In this document: one piece after another, positions 44,701-55,627 of the stretch | How positions within the stretch are numbered: the first letter of the stretch is position 1 | Layout of the letters: each line of letters starts with the position of its first letter | Assembly (NCBI GenBank): GCA_022496805.1 | Contig: CM040103.1 | Coordinates: forward strand, 2,374,001-2,438,000 | Direction of reading: 5' to 3' | Length of the DNA stretch: 64,000 nucleotides | DNA from: Pohlia nutans | Lineage: Eukaryota; Streptophyta; Bryopsida; Bryales; Mniaceae | The notes under the pieces: generated by a model | The model's input: the letters and a program-made list of their open reading frames with translations, nothing else | The model's database searches: none | Told to the model about the DNA's origin: nothing | Program-made: the position numbers and the translations under genes

Positions 44701-47210
44701 TACAGCGTTGAGGTGTGACTCTCAGCTGCACTACACAGGTAAATTCCCTTGATTCGCTATTGTTCTCATTCTTCATACGCATTCAAGGAATGTCACGACC
44801 TGGTTCATGGAGAATGGCTACAATTGGCTACTATATTCTCTTCCCAGGTTCTCAATCTTCATAGAATCAACTTCTCAAAAGCGCCGTGACACCCCTAATG
44901 CGAATGTTTCCCAACTTGATTGTCAAATTCCCTGGAAAGTCAAATCCTTGTTACAGATACGCTAAAAAAAATGTAGGTTGAGTTTCAGTGCGGAATTGAA
45001 ACAAATGAGATTGAAGGAAAGCAGGGGGCATGCTTTGAAATTTTTCACGCTCCTTTTGAATCTTGTACATCTTGCACAATTGTACCATCATGGCATCCTT
45101 GAGGAACTCGCGCTTTCGCCATGCTTCCAGTTCAAATATCCGGTCGTCAAGCCTCTGTCACGCCACCCACTTCCCATTGATCAAACACAATTCTTTTGGT
45201 GTCACTAGAAGGAAATGTGTCGTTTTTCACTTACTATAAATGAAAAAGAAATGAAACGCCACCAGACACATGGGTTGTGTTAGTGCTGATGAGTAGTTTT
45301 GGTCACAAGAAGACAGAGACGTAAGTATAATATTCCGCTACTATTCACTGTTCCCACGAAATGAGGAATGAAAAACGACAGGTTTGCTATTAGTGTGTTT
45401 TTTGCAGGTACACAATTCTTATTTGTAGGTATTACCCTAATGATCCATATATTTGAAGAACAGTATCTGTGATTCAGTATTTTGGAACTTGAGAGTAACT
45501 ATCCTCTACTTCTGTCCAAGATTCATAATATTATTAATCTTTGAGCTGTTTCATCACCTTCAGAAGCTCACCAAATTCGTAGTGCTTTGCTAGATCCGTG
45601 GGCCGTGACAGCCGGCTTGCTTTATAAAAGTCATGGGGATGATTTCCCTGTAGAAAACAATCCTCTTGTCAATGACAAGCAATCTAAAACACCACAACCG
45701 TAATTAAGCAGCACTTTTAGGTCTCATCTTATGTATAAAACCAAGTCAACGTTATCCTAAGAAACGTAAATAGGTTTTCAGTAGGACAAACTTTCTGAGG
45801 TTTAAGTAAACAAAGCCAAATCCTCGTTAAGAACCCAAGTCCTTAAACCCCAACTCCAGGCATAAATAGTGGTGGTTACCACCACCCCCACTCATTTTGC
45901 AAACTTGTTCTTCAATAGGATCGTTTGCAACCCTAACCTCTTGCCTAACGTAGCTTTGGTGAGACTCGAAAGTTCATAAAATTGAGTAAACAAATCATTC
46001 TAAACCTCAACAAATTCCACCCACTAGAACATTTTCAAATCACAAGAGCAATGAAAATCATGGGTTTATTTAAAGGTTGCTCAAATGCCATTAGCTTTGT
46101 CTTTGCAAACTTGATTTGAACACTCAAATTGAGCAATCGAAAACTTGTAAAATCCTTAGGGCAACCACTGTGACTGTCAGCACTGGAATTGAGACGACCT
46201 TAACCCCTAAAGGACTAAGAAGCCTGATTGGGCCTCATGTCATTTTTTAGCATTTTTTAGCAAGTCCTATATAGTCTTCCTTTAATTCAAATTTATTTGT
46301 GCTTTAACCAACACATACAATATTCTTCACTGATCCCTGATAACATAAAATTTGATCCCATTTGAATTATAGTTTTCACAATATGAACAATTGAATCTGT
46401 CATTTTGAAACCATGAATCCTTAGTCCTTTAGGCCCGGAATTATCTTTTAAGAGAATAACCTTGCTTTAATGCAATTTTGCAAAAGGAACTGACCATTTT
46501 TTTTCTAATGAAGTTTTAGAATGAAAACTTCATAGTTTTCTGAGCAATAGGGGTTGTCACACATCCTCCACTCCATTCTCAATCTTCAGAGAATGAGGAT
46601 GTGGCACGCTCTCCTTGAATGGTGGAGGTCCCAGTCTCTGAAGATTGAGAAATTTCATTCTTCTCCTCCAAGGATGAAGAATGAGCGTGAAGAATGGAGA
46701 ATGGAGAATGGCCCATGCTCGGAGGATGAGTGACCAACTAACAACCTCTATTCTCCATTCTCAATCTCCACAAACCACAAAAGGGGTGTCACACTTTCTT
46801 CATGAAGAAGGTGTCCTATTGGTTCCTCTTTTCTCTCATTCTTTGGAGAAGTTCCATTCTCGTAGGATGTGTGACAACCCCTAATGAACAGACGGTCATT
46901 GGGAAGTTGCAAGCAACAAAGAATGGATACCGGTATACATGTTTGAGAGGAGGAAGAAGGCATAACATACAAAGTGCCATGGCTTCAACAAGCTCATCAA
47001 CTCCATGCCACAATAGTTTCCAGGTCCGAGGTCCTTCTGGTCCACATACGGAATCTTCTTCCATTCCTCGTCCAGCTCCCGTTGCTCAGCTTCTCGCTCT
47101 GCCAAGAGTCTCGCCTTTATTTCCTCTGGCGACTCTGGTGGTGGCGAAAATGGAAGCTCCTCTTGCACTTCCTTGGGCGGCTCCACTATGCTCACCTTCT
47201 TCGGTGCCAT
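41745..47210 (-). CDS. Multi-exon gene, charged protein with ankyrin-like motif and Gly/Lys tail
   Basis: Proposed exons on the minus strand: 47210-46971, 45647-45572, 44128-43889, one starting 43109 or 43103 (3' end uncertain), and a last one 41878-41745. Exon 1 starts MAPKKVSIVEPPKE and is Glu/Pro-rich with a helical AEREAEQRELDEEWKKI segment. Exon 2 (GNHPHDFYKASRLSRPTDLAKHYEF) resembles the end of an ankyrin repeat. Exon 3 begins ELRKEIRAEQLHYE and becomes strongly acidic. The next exon carries a RRRKKKK run. The last ends in seven glycines then KKGSVKK and TAA. Phases agree for exons 1-2-3 (GTATGT and GTGAGC donors); exon 3 needs a GC-AG intron. Introns hold several MITEs. I do not recognise the family. 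The style (acidic/basic blocks, Gly-Lys tail) recalls axonemal proteins, which plants with motile sperm keep, but that is a guess. Confidence 0.5.
42186..42578. mobile_element. TAAGGT..GATGTCCTAAAACCACCA element, copy 1
   Basis: Ends TTAAGGTAGGATGTCCTAAAACCACCA and TGGTGGTTTTAGGATAATCAACCTTA. It lies between the last two exons of the minus-strand gene. It aligns in reverse orientation with about 52316-52652 (GGCATGCCAAGCATT, GGGTATCATTATGAGTG, CATGGGGAAACCTAGAGGT). Confidence 0.75.
42678..42870. mobile_element. CACTA-type MITE
   Basis: 193 bp, ends CACTAGTAGCAGA / TTTCCTACTAGTG. Target duplication is imperfect here (CAG versus TGG). Confidence 0.82.
43278..43364. mobile_element. Intact TGTAGTATCGGGAAC foldback element
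   Basis: 87 bp, ends ATGTAGTATCGGGAACCTC / GAGGTTCCCGATACTACAT. It is the uninterrupted form of 3205-3500. Confidence 0.85.
43470..43703. mobile_element. GATGGCCTGATATGGGTA foldback element, copy 1
   Basis: Ends GGTGATGGCCTGATATGGGTA and TACCCATATCAGGCCATTCCCC (approximate). The interior (ATAGACACCATGGCTGCA, ATACATGGTGTTAAAGA) matches 50716-50931. Confidence 0.8.
44494..44895. mobile_element. TGTCACGGCGCTT element (CTCAATCTTCAGAGAATG family)
   Basis: Ends GGTGTGTCACGGCGCTT / AAGCGCCGTGACACC. The interior carries ATTCTCAATCTTCAGAGAATG and its complement, shared with 46548-46882 and about 57045-57357. It lies in an intron of the 41745-47210 gene. Confidence 0.78.
45203..45395. mobile_element. 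CACTA-type MITE in an intron
   Basis: 193 bp, reverse orientation, exact TGT duplication (45200-45202, 45396-45398). It lies between exons 2 and 3 of the minus-strand gene. Confidence 0.87.
46200..46438. mobile_element. TTAACCCCTAAAGGACC MITE in intron 1
   Basis: Starts TTAACCCCTAAAGGACTAAG. The other end (CTTAGTCCTTTAGGCCC) has lost the terminal match. It lies between exons 1 and 2 of the 41745-47210 gene. Confidence 0.7.
46548..46882. mobile_element. Element with perfect 19-bp ends in intron 1
   Basis: Perfect 19-bp inverted ends AGGGGTTGTCACACATCCT (46548-46566 and 46864-46882). The interior is rich in repeated ATTCTCAATCTTCAGAGAATG-type motifs. AAT flanks both sides, a possible 3-bp duplication. 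The plus-strand frame 46681-46884 inside is not a gene. Confidence 0.82.
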
Positions 47211-48292
47211 AGTAGCTCCTCTTTTAATGCAAACCTTTCATCACGCCCTGGTAAACACCCTCAACACTGAACTCACAAGTTTTTATGCTTGCTAAGATCA
47301 TCGCCACCACCAACCCTGAAAATTTGCACTCTGAACGTCATGAGGGCATACCATGTAGAACTTTCCCCACCATCACTCAATTAGGCTCTGAAAATAGTAA
47401 GTAATCCACTCACAAGTCGTCACACATGGATTGTGCAATCATGTGCAAATTTTAAGAAGAGAAAATACACTAGCTTGAGTCATTTTGAGGACCCTCAATT
47501 AGGCTCTGTAAATAGTAAGTGATCCACCCACAAGTCACCACACATAGATTGTGCAATCATGTGCAAATTTTAAATAAAGAGAAAATACACTAGCTTGAGT
47601 CGTTTTGAGGCCCTGAACTGGGTTGTTGTATTCAGTGTCTCCCTCCAAAGAAATTGTTGACCAACCCATGCACATCCAATTTTCCAGAGTGATGGTAGAG
47701 ATTCTCTAACACAGTGACAGAAGCAAACGTAATAGACAGAGGTAGCTCCTCTGTCAAGGCCCTGAATAACACCCTCAACGAGGTGAACTCACTTGCACGA
47801 GCTTTTAGGGTTTGGCATGCTTGGTAGCCCTAAATGTAGAACTTAATGGAAAAGGTGAGGATTAGCGAAGGACTTTCGTGATTCCACAATTTTGATTACA
47901 CGATGATAGAATTGACATGCAATAATACAAATGAGCACGTTACCTTCCTCCCTGCAACCCCCGAGAGCAGCTACTGTAACGCCCCTTCCCTCTTCAAAAC
48001 ACAATGCTCAGAGCACATCCTTTCATCCGACCTCCTGCATTCTTTCTTCCTGTGGTCAAGAAAGTACTCCAGAGCGATAGACCATGGAGAAAAAGCAGCG
48101 GAAAAAAATGCAAGGTTATCGACATTCCAGAGCTCTGGAGATAATAACAAACAAGCATGTGAGAAGAGTCCACACTGGTTCATGTCCAGTTGCGCAATAG
48201 TGTACCTTTTTAGGGCAAAAGTGAAACCGAGTGTGATACAATTCAGCTTCAACAGGTACAGCAAAGTGGTTACAACACAACCTTGTGATGGG
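47211..48292. other. Intergenic stretch upstream of the 47210 gene
   Basis: Probable promoter region. It includes a direct repeat of CAATTAGGCTCTG(A/T)AAATAGTAAGT...GTGCAATCATGTGCAAATTTTAA (about 47378-47460 and 47495-47575). The long plus-strand frame starting at 47903 runs into a MITE and I do not call it. Confidence 0.45.
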
Positions 48293-48575
48293 TTAACCCC
48301 TAAAGGACCAAGGATTCATGGTTTTAAAATAACAAATTTAAATGATCTTATTGTGAAATATATAATTCGGCTTGGACTAAACATTATATCTCCGGAATTA
48401 GTGAAGAACATTGCATGTTTTGGTCAAAAAATAAACAAATTTGATCAAAATGAAGTCTACATAAAACCTAAAAAAACTGCTAAAAAAACATGAAGCCCCC
48501 TGGAGGCCTTATGGTCCTTTAGGGGTTAAAAAAACATGAAGCCCCCTGGAGGCCTTATGGTCCTTTAGGGGTTAA
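48293..48575. mobile_element. TTAACCCCTAAAGGACC MITE with duplicated terminus
   Basis: The core element 48293-48528 has ends TTAACCCCTAAAGGACC / GGTCCTTTAGGGGTTAA. The last 44 or so bases (from CATGAAGCCCCCTGGAGGCC) are repeated once more, ending at 48575. Confidence 0.85.
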
Positions 48576-49172
48576 AAACATGTAAATGCTTGACTAACAG
48601 AGCAGTGTACTCGTGCTTGACTAAAAAAATGTAAATGCTTTACTAACTCACAGATACTGCAGAAATGTCATGAGAGAATATTTTGATGCTTGGGACAAGT
48701 TCCTGTACATGATTACAATAACTGTAAGTCTGTCACCTTGCAAATAATATGAACACAAGGGTCAATTGTGCTGAGCCTGGTGGGCTTTCGGTTGCCTAAA
48801 GTGAACGTGCAGGTAACTCATAATTCTGTACGCTTCTGGTAGGAATTTGGCCATAACCGAAAATGGCTTCAAATCACGACAAACACAATACCTGAGCATC
48901 TTTACATCAACGTCGACCAGAGCACAAATGCAGATTCAAAGCAACAAGCTTTAATTGGAGAGAATTCAACTTTTCATTGTTGTAGTATGTGTCAAGTACA
49001 AGTACCAAATTGTTACCATCAAGAAATCATGGACGAACCAAACCAAAGAGAAAGCTTTCTACAGAACAATTATTCAGTCTAAAGGCTAAATCTAGGATAA
49101 AACAAAACGTTCAAGCAACTTTGAAAATCTCTCCCTTCCAGCCACCTAGATCTAAATCTTAGCAGAGTGCTG
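48576..49172. other. Non-coding stretch, no gene seen
   Basis: Likely 3' flank of the minus-strand gene ending at 49173. Confidence 0.4.
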
Positions 49173-51376
49173 CTAATAGTAGTCACTGTGTTGGTTAAGA
49201 ATTTTCTCCTCTCCGCCATCAGGAAACGTTGACAATTCATCTGCCAAATTGAGACATATTACAAGAGCTTAGTTTTCTCCTGCCTCAGCACTTGCATGGA
49301 TCACCATGTACTTTTTTACACAAGATTTGAGTTACATCACAAATGAATTAGTTGCTGGGCCATTATGCAAAGCGGCTCAACGTTTTACTATTTCAAACAC
49401 TAGTAGCAGAACTGTGGATTTTCATTCCCCACATTATGGAAACAGTGAACAGCGAAGGAATATTGTGCCTAGATTTTTGTCTCCTTGTGACCAAAACCAC
49501 TCACCAGCATTGACGCAACCCATGTGCCTGCCGCGGTTTCATTCCTTTTTCAATTATAGGAAGTGAAAAACGACACATTTCCTACAAGTGAAATTTGTTC
49601 GAAAGCCATATGACGCAAGAGCCTAAGTGAAGAAGAAAGTGAGTCGGCGTATTTCTTTACCTGTGCGCATTTGGGTTGATGAAGGGTGACTTCTGAGCAT
49701 CCTTGGCTGCATGAAGAACCACAACACATGATAATCCAAATCAAAAGGCCATGCTATGATCTAACTGTTATTTGCAACAACTTTAATATGCTACGACCAA
49801 TTTCCAGCGAGACAAGACATAATTTTTTTTTCATATTTCAAACTTCTATTTTCTGGCACAGCTCGAGTAGGGAAAACACAAAACATGACATTCTTTAGAG
49901 GCCCACAGCTACACCCAAGGATCTAAATCCATCCTTCTAATGTTTATATAAAGTTGATTTGCATATCTTGTCATTAACAGCATAGCCAAGGAATGTATAG
50001 GAGTAAAAGAATGCTTAATGAGATACATACATTCAAGTTCAAAAAGTCGGCTAGTCATATCAGAATGCAATGCTCATTTGGATTCATAAATTAAGTAAAG
50101 AATGTTACGAAACTCCTTACAAATGATTTCTTTTCCCTGAGGTAGAAAAGTACAGAACTGATCCTAAACCACTTGAGATTACACCAAATAAAAACAAAGT
50201 GAAAGGAAAGAGATCCAAACACTACATACATTGTGCAGGAAAGAAAAGACTAAACTTAAGACTTTAAAGACTTGACTCGTCCACCGCCAGACAGCAGAGA
50301 CGATAAGGAAATCGATAGGAAAATGACTTCAAAACAGATCCTCTAAAGCAGGAAACTGCACATCCATAAACTACCCCGTTACTTAAAGACCAAACTTTCT
50401 ACATCTTGTCAAATACTCTCATCGACCTGCTTGCTAAAACTGTAACCAAGAATTCATATTAATACGACATGCAGGAAACAAAGTGCATGACTCCAAAGAC
50501 ATGATATCTCCATCGCCAGAAAGCAGAAACAAATGACTTAAAAAACAGATCCCCTAAAGCAGGAGACTGCATCCATAAACTACCCCGTTAATAACCCTAA
50601 AAGGACCAAAGATTCATAGTTTTAAAATGACAAATCCAATCATTCATAATATGAAAAATATATTTCAGATGGGACCAAATTTTATATCACTGGAATCAGT
50701 GAAGAACATTGCATGGGTGATGGCCTAATATGGGTACCCCTCAAAAAGTCGTGTGATTTCCGAGAAATATCTTTTTAGTAAGAAAAAAACATTAGAGGGT
50801 GTTATAGACACCATGGCTACAACTGTATACATGGTGTTAAAGATGGAATTTTTAGCACACATAAAATGAGTTAAACATAAGTCATACTATGTGAGACGCG
50901 TAAAAGTGGTACCCATATCAGGCCATTCCCCGCATGTGTTGATCAAAAACAGAAATAAATTTGAACAAAAGAAACTCCACATGTGACCTACTCAAAACTG
51001 CTGAGCAACCAATTTGGGCTTGTAGGGTTAAAGACCAAAATGTCCAAACAAACTCATCAACCTGCTTGCTGAAATTATGAACAAGAATCAGCAACCAAGA
51101 AGCCTGGAAATTAAACAGAGAATCAATTTTATTTTATTTTAAATAACTCTTTTCAAACCAAAATATTAAGCTACTCATGGCGATCGACTGGTGAGAGAAA
51201 GATAATATGGGAAAGGAAAGAATGGCAAGAGAGTTACGGTCCAAGTTTTGGGACATCCAGGTGACGATGCCGAGGGTGCAGGCAAAGCCAAAGACGAAGG
51301 GCCAGTTGCGGGCGGCCTCAGAGAAGCCCACTGCAATGGCAGACCTTCCAACGATCGGCGGAGGCTTGCCGGCCAT
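49173..51376 (-). CDS. Small membrane protein, ATP synthase 6-kDa-subunit-like
   Basis: Exon 1 (51376-51238) starts MAGKPPPIVGR and carries EAARNWPFVFGFACTLGIVTW, a short basic/aromatic lead into one hydrophobic helix. Exon 2 (49240-49173) adds an acidic tail (ELSTFPDGGEE...) and TAG. The GTAACT donor and TTTGGCAG acceptor join in phase 1, giving about 68 aa. Size, single helix and the R-N-W-P-F-x-x-G-F block recall the plant-specific 6-kDa subunit of mitochondrial F1Fo ATP synthase, an inner-membrane accessory subunit; that assignment is inferred. The first exon could instead read through to 51134 without splicing, but that tail is unconvincing. The 2-kb intron is largely mobile elements (49398-49590, 50590-51031). 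Exon 1 is more GC-rich than its surroundings. Confidence 0.5.
49398..49590. mobile_element. CACTA-type MITE in an intron
   Basis: 193 bp, ends CACTAGTAGCAGA / TTTCCTACAAGTG, exact AAA duplication (49395-49397, 49591-49593). Confidence 0.87.
50590..51031. mobile_element. TTAACCCTAAAAGGACC MITE split by a second element
   Basis: Outer element with ends near TAATAACCCTAAAAGGACC and TGTAGGGTTAAA. Its interior (TTCATAGTTTTAAAATGACAAAT, GTGAAGAACATTGCATG) matches 60590-60801 and 62769-62996. It is interrupted at 50716-50931. Confidence 0.8.
50716..50931. mobile_element. GATGGCCTGATATGGGTA element nested in a MITE
   Basis: 216 bp, flanked by GCATG on both sides (50711-50715, 50932-50936), which reads as a 5-bp target duplication. 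The host sequence TTGCATGTGTTGATC is restored when the element and one GCATG are removed, matching the uninterrupted family members. Confidence 0.85.
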
Positions 51377-52139
51377 GCTTGCAATATAATAATCGAAGCT
51401 TGCTTACAATAATCCAAAATAATTTGCTACGCTTGAATCAGTGCAGTGCTGCTGGTTGAGCGAGCAAGAAGGCAAACTTGTCCTGTCCAGGAAGAAGATG
51501 ATGAGCCTCGTCCCATGCATGCATGTTTTCATGAGTTTTTCTTGCAACGGCCTCTTCGAGCCAGTGGGATACAGTGGGCTATACAGTGTACCGGTGCGCG
51601 TCTTTTGAATCTAGTGTACCCGGTACCGGTATACTGGATGAATATAATCCCACAAACGAGAAACGTTCATTCAGTTGTCCACTTCCTGGACGGTTGGACG
51701 TTTAGGGGTTAATGATAGAAGAGACTTCAACTCAGGTTTGAGATTATTCCAGAATTTGTGCGTTGTGGTTCTATCCTTAGCTTTAATCTATGTTCATCAA
51801 AGGGCAATAAGAAATTTAGGTCCTAGACTTCGTATCTGTTGTCTGTGATTATAGGTTAGGGGACTACCGTGAATGTAGTCATCATTTTAGAAACGAGGAA
51901 CATGATGGTTGAATCATCTGATGTATGGGATTGGAATTGACACAGGTTGATGATGTTAGTTGTAGATTTGTCAGTAAAAGGATCAGTGACATGAAATCCT
52001 TCACGTTTGGTGAACCATGTTCTGGCTCACTCTTTCTCATGGACTCTTCAGCTGTAAAAGGCATTGGTGTGTTTTGAAGTTGCTTTCATTTGGTTCTTGA
52101 GTTCAAAGCATACGCTTCTGCCTGCACCGTGACATTCTA

Positions 52140-52176
<37 letters not shown>

Positions 52177-52752
52177 TGCTTTGACTAATTAGAGCTGATT
52201 GAAGACTTAGTTAGCTACACTTGCTAGTGAAGGGTGCCGCGTGTCAATATCCAAATTTGGTGTCAGCATGCTTCTCCAGATTTGGTGTGGCATAACGTTT
52301 TAGAAAGAAACGAGTGTAAGGTTGGATGTCCAACTTAAGAAATATGGCCTCGTTTTTTAACAAGGTTATTTATGAGAAATATTTTTCAGTCATTTGGAAG
52401 AAGATTTCTCACAGAATGCACAAATTTTCGCAATTTAATACCCAATATTCAGATTGATACAAGTTTTTGAAGTGAAAAGAACTTCGTGACCCAAATCAGA
52501 CCTCTAGGTTTCCCCATGTCCACACCATGTGGCACTAATTTTCACTCATAATGATACCCAAAACCACCAACTACTTCTTTGTAATGCTTGGCATGCCATT
52601 GGTTTACTTGAATAGTGAAATTGGTGGTTTAGAGTCTCAACTGTGGTGGCCTCAATTGCAAGGGCAGTGCTATTGTTTACAGCATATCTCAAGGGTACAT
52701 CTCAAGGGTCATTTAGTGTACAATTGTTTGCAACATCTACTCAGAGCATTTA
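51377..52752. other. Intergenic stretch between two minus-strand genes
   Basis: It holds the probable promoter of the 51376 gene, a short (AT)n run at about 52142-52170, and a reverse copy of the CCTAAAACCACCA element (about 52316-52652). No gene supported. Confidence 0.5.
52316..52652. mobile_element. TAAGGT..GATGTCC element, copy 2
   Basis: Begins TAAGGTTGGATGTCC and runs through AGACCTCTAGGTTTCCCCATG, AAAACCACCAACTA and TTGGTGGTTTAGAGTCTCAACT, the reverse of 42186-42578. The right border is not sharp. Confidence 0.65.
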
Positions 52753-54455
52753 TCAACAGAAGTATGGTGTAGGGCTCCTGGTAACCTCCCTCTCTGCTTC
52801 CACAGTCTCCACAGCTGCCAGTTGCAATTGATCTACCGCGTTCCGATTTGAGACGTAAGAAGGCACCAATTCCGGCGCCGTGGCAGGTATGTTTCTTTTC
52901 ATTACATAGCCGTGAATTGCCCCAAGTCGATGGTTCACGAATTGCACATGGTCCTTGAAAGCCATGGACAGATCTGCCATATTCGATGCGAGCTTGGACA
53001 TGGTGACCTTTAATTCATCAATCTCAGAAGTGCGCTCCTCCAAACACTGCAGCCTGGTGTTGAGGGAGCAATCCCGATCCTGCCATCGATGCATCTAGTC
53101 ATTCTATGCTCAAGCACGTCTCTGATATTCATGGCTGGTATTAGTGGCTGCCTTAGCAAAGTGAAACCGAACTACTTGATCATGCTTGTGAAATTGAACC
53201 AGGAAGAAGAAATGTGAGACAGTGAGCACGGTCTAGGAAGAACGGTTATTGCAAAAGGCGTACACTCATGGGTTTGTTCTCCATATTCGCCAGCTCTTGT
53301 GATGTCTCTGCCAGTGGTGATCGGATTTGCTTTTGTTCCTCCTGTGGCAGCAGATTAAAGACATGAGCACTTCCTAGACTAACAACAAACACTAGTAGGA
53401 AATGTGTCGTTTTACACTTACTATAAATTAAAAAGGAATGAAACTGCGCCAGGCACATGGGTTGCGTCGATGCTGGTGAGTGGTTTTGGTCACAAGAAGG
53501 CAGAAATCTAGGCAAAATATTCTGTCACTGTTCACTGTTTCCACAAAGTGGGGAATGAAAAATGACAGTTCTGCTACTAGTGAAACATCATGTAGGTGGC
53601 TTCGTGCTTGCGAGCCTTTAAACACTTCAAGCAAACCCGTCGGTTTTCACTGACTGAAATCGAGGAAACCCTTGAATGTCCTATGTGACCAAAAGCACTC
53701 ACCAACTCTGGAATGTCTCAAAATAGCAGTGAGGCGCGACCAGTTTCCTTTGTAGTGAAAGTTGCAATATGGAACTCAGTACCAACGTATACAGATTCCA
53801 AACCTCTAGGCAGATACGTCACGGGATAAATGATTTCGAAGTGAAACATACCGCTTTTAAGGATCGCAGTGACTCCCGAAGGGCTGGGAGCGTCAAGAAA
53901 AGCTTGCGAGGCTCTAATCGAGGCGATGCTGGCGGTAGTCGGGTTCTTTTCACCTTATCTTCCAGTTCGTGCATCTGTATTTTCGTCTCTTTCTCCTTCA
54001 GCTGCCACTCCACTAATTCTCGATCCTTCTTTAACACCTCTCTGCTCAATGCCACTTTCGTTAAGTCATGACCTTAAAATTCAATCTATTATACAATACA
54101 GGCCGTTTTGTCTCACTCGACCGTTCCGCGCTGGAATCCGTCGAGGAGACAACCCAAGCACAAAAATCAAGCTCAATGTGCTCAACGGCAAGGGTCCCAC
54201 TAGTACTAGGACAAAGCCAGGCAACAAATAAGTCACGCGCTGAAGGATTGACCTTTGAAGGCGGTCGACGTGGTTCAATGCATCATCTAAGTTTCTCCTC
54301 TGCCTGTCAAATAGCCTGCAAGCACACCTCAAAATTGAGTTACATCTTGTGCAAACCGTCAATCTTCCAATCAATATTGACACACCATCAATTGTGCATG
54401 TTACCTCGAAAATGCTCTGAGACCACTCTCTGACTTTTTTAGTTCCGGGCATAAT
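52753..54455 (-). CDS. Coiled-coil 3' exons of the DUF659-containing gene
   Basis: A phase-consistent chain of minus-strand exons: 54455-54405, 54315-54237 (FDRQRRNLDDALNHVDRLQRS), 54037-53954 (VLKKDRELVEWQLKEKETK), 53341-53264 (EEQKQIRSPLAETSQEL) and a last exon from about 53094 to the TGA at 52753 (MHRWQDRDCSLNTRLQC, then a Leu/Met heptad stretch and a variable tail ending TPYFC). Introns are short GT-AG, one holding a CACTA-type MITE (53390-53582). The product part is a charged coiled coil, probably for dimer formation. Further open minus-strand blocks at 54533-54715, about 54860-54930, 55000-55120 and 55390-55480 probably include the exons linking to 55628-56830, but I cannot fix their borders. 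Family not recognised. Confidence 0.5.
53390..53582. mobile_element. CACTA-type MITE in an intron
   Basis: 193 bp, reverse orientation, exact AAA duplication (53387-53389, 53583-53585). A degenerate piece of the same family may lie at about 53690-53760. Confidence 0.87.
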
Positions 54456-55627
54456 CTGAACATTCAAGATAGACAGTTTGTAGTGGTTAATGTATCAAAA
54501 AAGATGACGAAGTGCAAAGTGATTGATAATTTTCACAGATGAATTGATCTCACCTCTCTTTCTTTTTCCATGGCTGGGGACCCGGCTTTATTATAGCGTC
54601 TTTCAGTTTTTCTGGTTTCATCACTTCCCTTCGAACTCGCTGCAGGGCGTATTGAGATATCTTGGCGCCACTGGACGTGGACATCATCTGGGATTGCACC
54701 CACTATTTGGGTAACCTCATGATGTTGCAAAACAGGGGAAGGATGAAATTTTTGATGTATCGTAGGTGGTACAAGAATTTAATTCTGAAACAAGGATGAT
54801 GGAAACTCGTCACAAGTAGTAGATCACCTCTCTAACAAGATTTTGGTTTTGATGTGAATTTGCAGGCTGGTCAAACTCGCAACTGGTGATCTGCCGCTTC
54901 CGCGCTCTCATCCCGTGCATCTTCATCCTCGCATCTAAAGTCTGAAAATCAACACCCAAGTTGATCATATCGTGCCATATCTCATGTACAAGGTATTGTC
55001 CATCAAACTATTGCCGTCTTTCCAGTCAACATGGAGCAACGTCCAGTCAAGCACCTGGATTTCGTACTCCGTTGCACATTCAATCAAAGCAAGCTGCAGC
55101 TCTTCCACACTCGAAATCTCAGGAGGCACCGAGCACGGACGCTCCTTCCCCTGATGCAACCATCTTCCAGCTTTCAGCTTTTGTGTCTAGACTCTATATC
55201 CTCAGTCATTCCCAACAACATTTCCCTTTTGCACCTTATGCTTGGGATCTAAAGGTTCACGCAATCCTAGAGGAAGTAGCAATAAATGAAGGTTGACACT
55301 GGAGGGTATCATTATGAAGATACTTACATAAAACTCCATGTACCCTAGAAGATGTGCACCAGAAAATGGGCGAACACCTGGATGAGAGGAGCACCCGAGG
55401 TTACGTTGATGAGCGATTCGAATTTGTTCCTCAAAGCTTCGGTGCCATTCCGCAGCGCTGGCATTGTTACCGGACGTCCACCTTCACCCAATATTCATCA
55501 ATTAGTGCACCCCACCCTTGTCTGTTGCTCTAAACCCTAATCTGCAATACACAACTAACCGAGGGGCATGTATATCATCAGATCCTTTTTGTGCACAAGA
55601 AACGTCCTGAAGACATACTTGATCGAG

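Noticed and set aside
47903..48493. 196-codon plus-strand frame
   Set aside because: Its last third is the MITE at 48293-48528, and the remainder shows no family. Probably chance.
51175..51417. Overlapping minus-strand frame opposite in phase to the 51376 exon
   Set aside because: Pro/Arg/Ser-rich shadow of the GC-rich first exon of the ATP-synthase-like gene.
54068..54433. Plus-strand frames over 53.8-55.3 kb
   Set aside because: They are shadows of minus-strand exons that have consistent splice phases and coiled-coil character.
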